Source of the DNA: Promethearchaeota archaeon
Lineage (GTDB): Archaea > Asgardarchaeota > Lokiarchaeia > Sigyniarchaeales > SOKP01
Reading direction: 5' to 3'
NCBI GenBank assembly: GCA_016840695.1
Contig: JAEORV010000067.1
Location: forward strand, 1-7,471
Length of the DNA: 7,471 nucleotides
Part shown: piece after piece, positions 6,499 through 7,471 of the stretch
Layout of the letters: each line of letters opens with the position of its first letter
Position numbering within the stretch: position 1 is the first letter of the stretch
Notes under the pieces: generated by a model
The model's database searches: none
What the model was told of the DNA's origin: nothing
What the model saw: the letters and a program-made list of their open reading frames with translations, nothing else
Translations under genes and position numbers: made by a program

Positions 6499-6798
6499 AT
6501 GTGTGAATTTAAAATAATTAAAAAAAACGACGAAAGTCAAGTTGCTGAGGAGATTTTAGTGCTATCTTACACGGATGATAACGAATTAGTGCTGAAAGAC
6601 GTGTTGGGCATGGGAGAGAAACTCGATTCAGCACTCATCCTTGATGTGAACACATTAACGCAAAAATGTATGGTACTAGAGCATCCCCTCGTTAAAAATT
6701 TCGTTAGCTTGATGAAGAATGTAATGGATGGGAAAGTAACCCTTGAAGAAATAGATAAAATTCAACAAGGACTCGATCAATTAAAAGAATCAATATAA
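6499..6798 (+). CDS. cooT: CooT-family nickel-binding protein, CODH-associated
   Basis: CooT proteins are small dimeric nickel-binding proteins thought to help nickel delivery to CO dehydrogenase; nickel binds through the second residue, an N-terminal Met-Cys. Here an in-frame GTG at 6490 would give MVNMCEF, but the ATG at 6499 gives MCEFKII with Cys at position 2, so I choose 6499 (99 residues). The region 1-63 reads as short beta strands ending in a CMVLEHP segment, in keeping with the CooT core (about 60-70 residues). Residues 64-99 are an additional helical extension (FVSLMKNVMDGKV, then EEIDKIQQGLDQLKESI) that short CooT proteins lack. A purine-rich GAGAGTGG at 6486-6493 may be the ribosome binding site. 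The gene diverges from cdhB and cdhC, whose product carries a nickel cluster. The family call rests on the MC start, size and neighbours rather than on a strong motif. Confidence 0.68.
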   Translation: MCEFKIIKKNDESQVAEEILVLSYTDDNELVLKDVLGMGEKLDSALILDVNTLTQKCMVLEHPLVKNFVSLMKNVMDGKVTLEEIDKIQQGLDQLKESI

Positions 6799-6818
6799 TT
6801 TTACAAACAAAAATATTA

Positions 6819-6871
6819 AAAATTGGACCCCTATAGCGTTTTAAAGCCAAAGTTCGCGAAAATTGGACTCC
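6819..6871 (+). repeat. Direct repeat AAAATTGGACYCC, two copies 40 bp apart
   Basis: AAAATTGGACCCC (6819-6831) and AAAATTGGACTCC (6859-6871) match at 12 of 13 positions and start exactly 40 bp apart, close to four helical turns. Both lie in the gap before the winged-helix/zinc-ribbon gene; the second copy is directly upstream of its TATA box. They may be regulator-binding sites. Confidence 0.55.
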
Positions 6872-6887
6872 AAATATTTTATATTAA
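6859..6887 (+). promoter_or_regulatory. Promoter of the winged-helix/zinc-ribbon membrane gene
   Basis: AAAATTGG (6859-6866), 11 bp, then TTTATATTAA (6878-6887). The TATA box is centred about 25 bp before the ATG at 6908, so transcription would begin at or next to the start codon and the mRNA would be leaderless. The same element with the same spacing recurs at 7434-7462. Confidence 0.6.
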
Positions 6888-6907
6888 GAACTTTACAATA
6901 TTAAAAT

Positions 6908-7390
6908 ATGAAGTATACAAAAAATCAGTATTCTGAAGGCGCCCATGTGTGCGCTTTAATAATTGCGGGGTTATTTCTTTTTTGGGGGATTACATTCTTT
7001 TATGTGTGGTATATTAGCATCTTTTTAATCGTTGGAGGTTTATCAATAATATATAGTCAAATTCGAGCAATCGCCAATAGAAGTAATTTAAGAAGAGCTG
7101 TTAAATTCGAATACGAATCCAATCCTGCGGCGACAGTAGAATCGATTAGTAAGAGCCTTGGTATAACTAAAAAAGATGTTCAGGCAATTACTCTCGACTT
7201 GAAAATGCGAGGAGATCTAAGAGGTGTATTTTCAACAACGACCGGTACAATCGAGGTCGTTCCAGCGAGCGCCCCTGAGGAAGAAAAGTCAAAATTCTGC
7301 CCACATTGTGGTACGCCTATTCGGGAAGGGTCCGCCTTGTTTTGTGCGTATTGTGGTGCTCCATTCCAAGAGAAAGCAATTGCGAATTAA
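6908..7390 (+). CDS. Membrane protein with winged-helix (PCI-like) domain and C-terminal zinc ribbon
   Basis: The 160-residue protein has three parts. Residues 12-31 and 33-50 form a tight pair of transmembrane helices. Residues 62-118 look like a winged helix: two helices, with TVESISKSLGITKKDVQ as the helix-turn-helix, then LDLKMRGDLRGVF and a short wing (STTTGTIEVV). The order and the RGDLRGVFSTTTGT wing resemble the winged-helix part of PCI domains, seen in eukaryotic proteasome lid and eIF3 proteins and in archaeal relatives. After an acidic linker (residues 119-128), C131-x2-C134 and C146-x2-C149 (CPHCG and CAYCG) make a zinc ribbon. Both soluble domains are on the same side of the membrane, probably the cytoplasm given the basic residues after helix 2. 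The role is unknown: membrane-tethered DNA, RNA or protein binding are all possible. Its start at ATG 6908 is fixed by the TATA box spacing. Confidence 0.82.
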   Translation: MKYTKNQYSEGAHVCALIIAGLFLFWGITFFYVWYISIFLIVGGLSIIYSQIRAIANRSNLRRAVKFEYESNPAATVESISKSLGITKKDVQAITLDLKMRGDLRGVFSTTTGTIEVVPASAPEEEKSKFCPHCGTPIREGSALFCAYCGAPFQEKAIAN

Positions 7391-7393
7391 TCC

Positions 7394-7410
7394 TTTTTAT
7401 TTTTTTTTTT
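7394..7410 (+). terminator. Poly-T terminator of the winged-helix/zinc-ribbon gene
   Basis: T5, A, then T11 begin 3 nt after the stop codon, the strongest T tract in the window; no hairpin precedes it. Confidence 0.7.
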
Positions 7411-7433
7411 CATTTATTTTATCTATCTATGTA

Positions 7434-7462
7434 AAAATTGGTCTATAGAACCTTTATATTAA
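7434..7462 (+). promoter_or_regulatory. Promoter of a gene beyond the right edge
   Basis: AAAATTGG (7434-7441), 11 bp, then TTTATATTAA (7453-7462), the same element and spacing as at 6859-6887. It follows a terminator and points rightward, so it should start a plus-strand gene at about 7480, just outside the window. Confidence 0.55.
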
Positions 7463-7471
7463 AAATTATAA

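Noticed and set aside
6482..6517. Tiny frame MREWLTCVNLK just before and overlapping the CooT-like gene
   Set aside because: Twelve codons including the stop, in a different frame, with no supporting signal; a translation-coupling leader is possible but cannot be supported from one sequence.
1..7471. CRISPR array, tRNA or rRNA gene, insertion sequence, toxin-antitoxin or defence system
   Set aside because: No regularly spaced repeats, cloverleaf, transposase motif or inverted terminal repeats were seen; gaps between genes are all under 150 bp.

Overview
This AT-rich window looks archaeal. It carries archaeal-type CO dehydrogenase/acetyl-CoA synthase (CODH/ACS) genes: a separate epsilon subunit (cdhB) and a short ~470-residue beta subunit (cdhC). 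Every gene ends in TAA, the gaps contain poly-T terminators, and TATA boxes of the TTTATAT type sit about 25-35 bp before several start codons. A small membrane protein with a PCI-like winged helix and a zinc ribbon would fit an Asgard (Lokiarchaeia-like) genome, but that lineage is only a guess; the archaeal assignment is firmer.

Layout, left to right. (1) The 3' part of an unrecognised charged protein on the plus strand (to 416). It converges with a block of five minus-strand genes. (2) The minus block, in transcription order from right to left, is cdhB (6352-5822), cdhC (5770-4358), a PAP2-family membrane phosphatase (4249-3440), an Mre11/SbcD-like nuclease (3333-2149) and a multi-pass membrane protein with a complete PHP phosphoesterase domain (2082-469). 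Only cdhB-cdhC clearly looks like an operon (51-bp gap, Shine-Dalgarno before cdhC). Poly-T tracts follow cdhC, PAP2 and the PHP gene, and separate TATA boxes precede PAP2 and mre11. (3) Diverging from cdhB across a 146-bp promoter region is a plus-strand CooT-like gene, a small nickel-binding protein family linked to CODH. It is followed by the membrane winged-helix/zinc-ribbon gene. The window ends in a promoter for a gene beyond the edge.

Functionally, the right half is a nickel/acetyl-CoA module. CdhC carries the Ni-Ni-[4Fe-4S] A-cluster that builds acetyl-CoA, CdhB is the small partner of the CODH alpha subunit, and the CooT-like protein may handle nickel. The alpha, gamma and delta subunits (cdhA, cdhE, cdhD) are not in the window. 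The left half is a set of housekeeping-type phosphoesterases with no obvious pathway link.

The main new observations are a CooT-like gene divergent from cdhBC whose start must be moved to give Cys2; a cdhB-cdhC pair without cdhA; a shared promoter architecture (AAAATTGG, 11 bp, TTTATATTAA) at two places; and a PHP domain inserted between membrane segments that may face outside the cell. I see no CRISPR array, RNA gene, insertion sequence or defence system.
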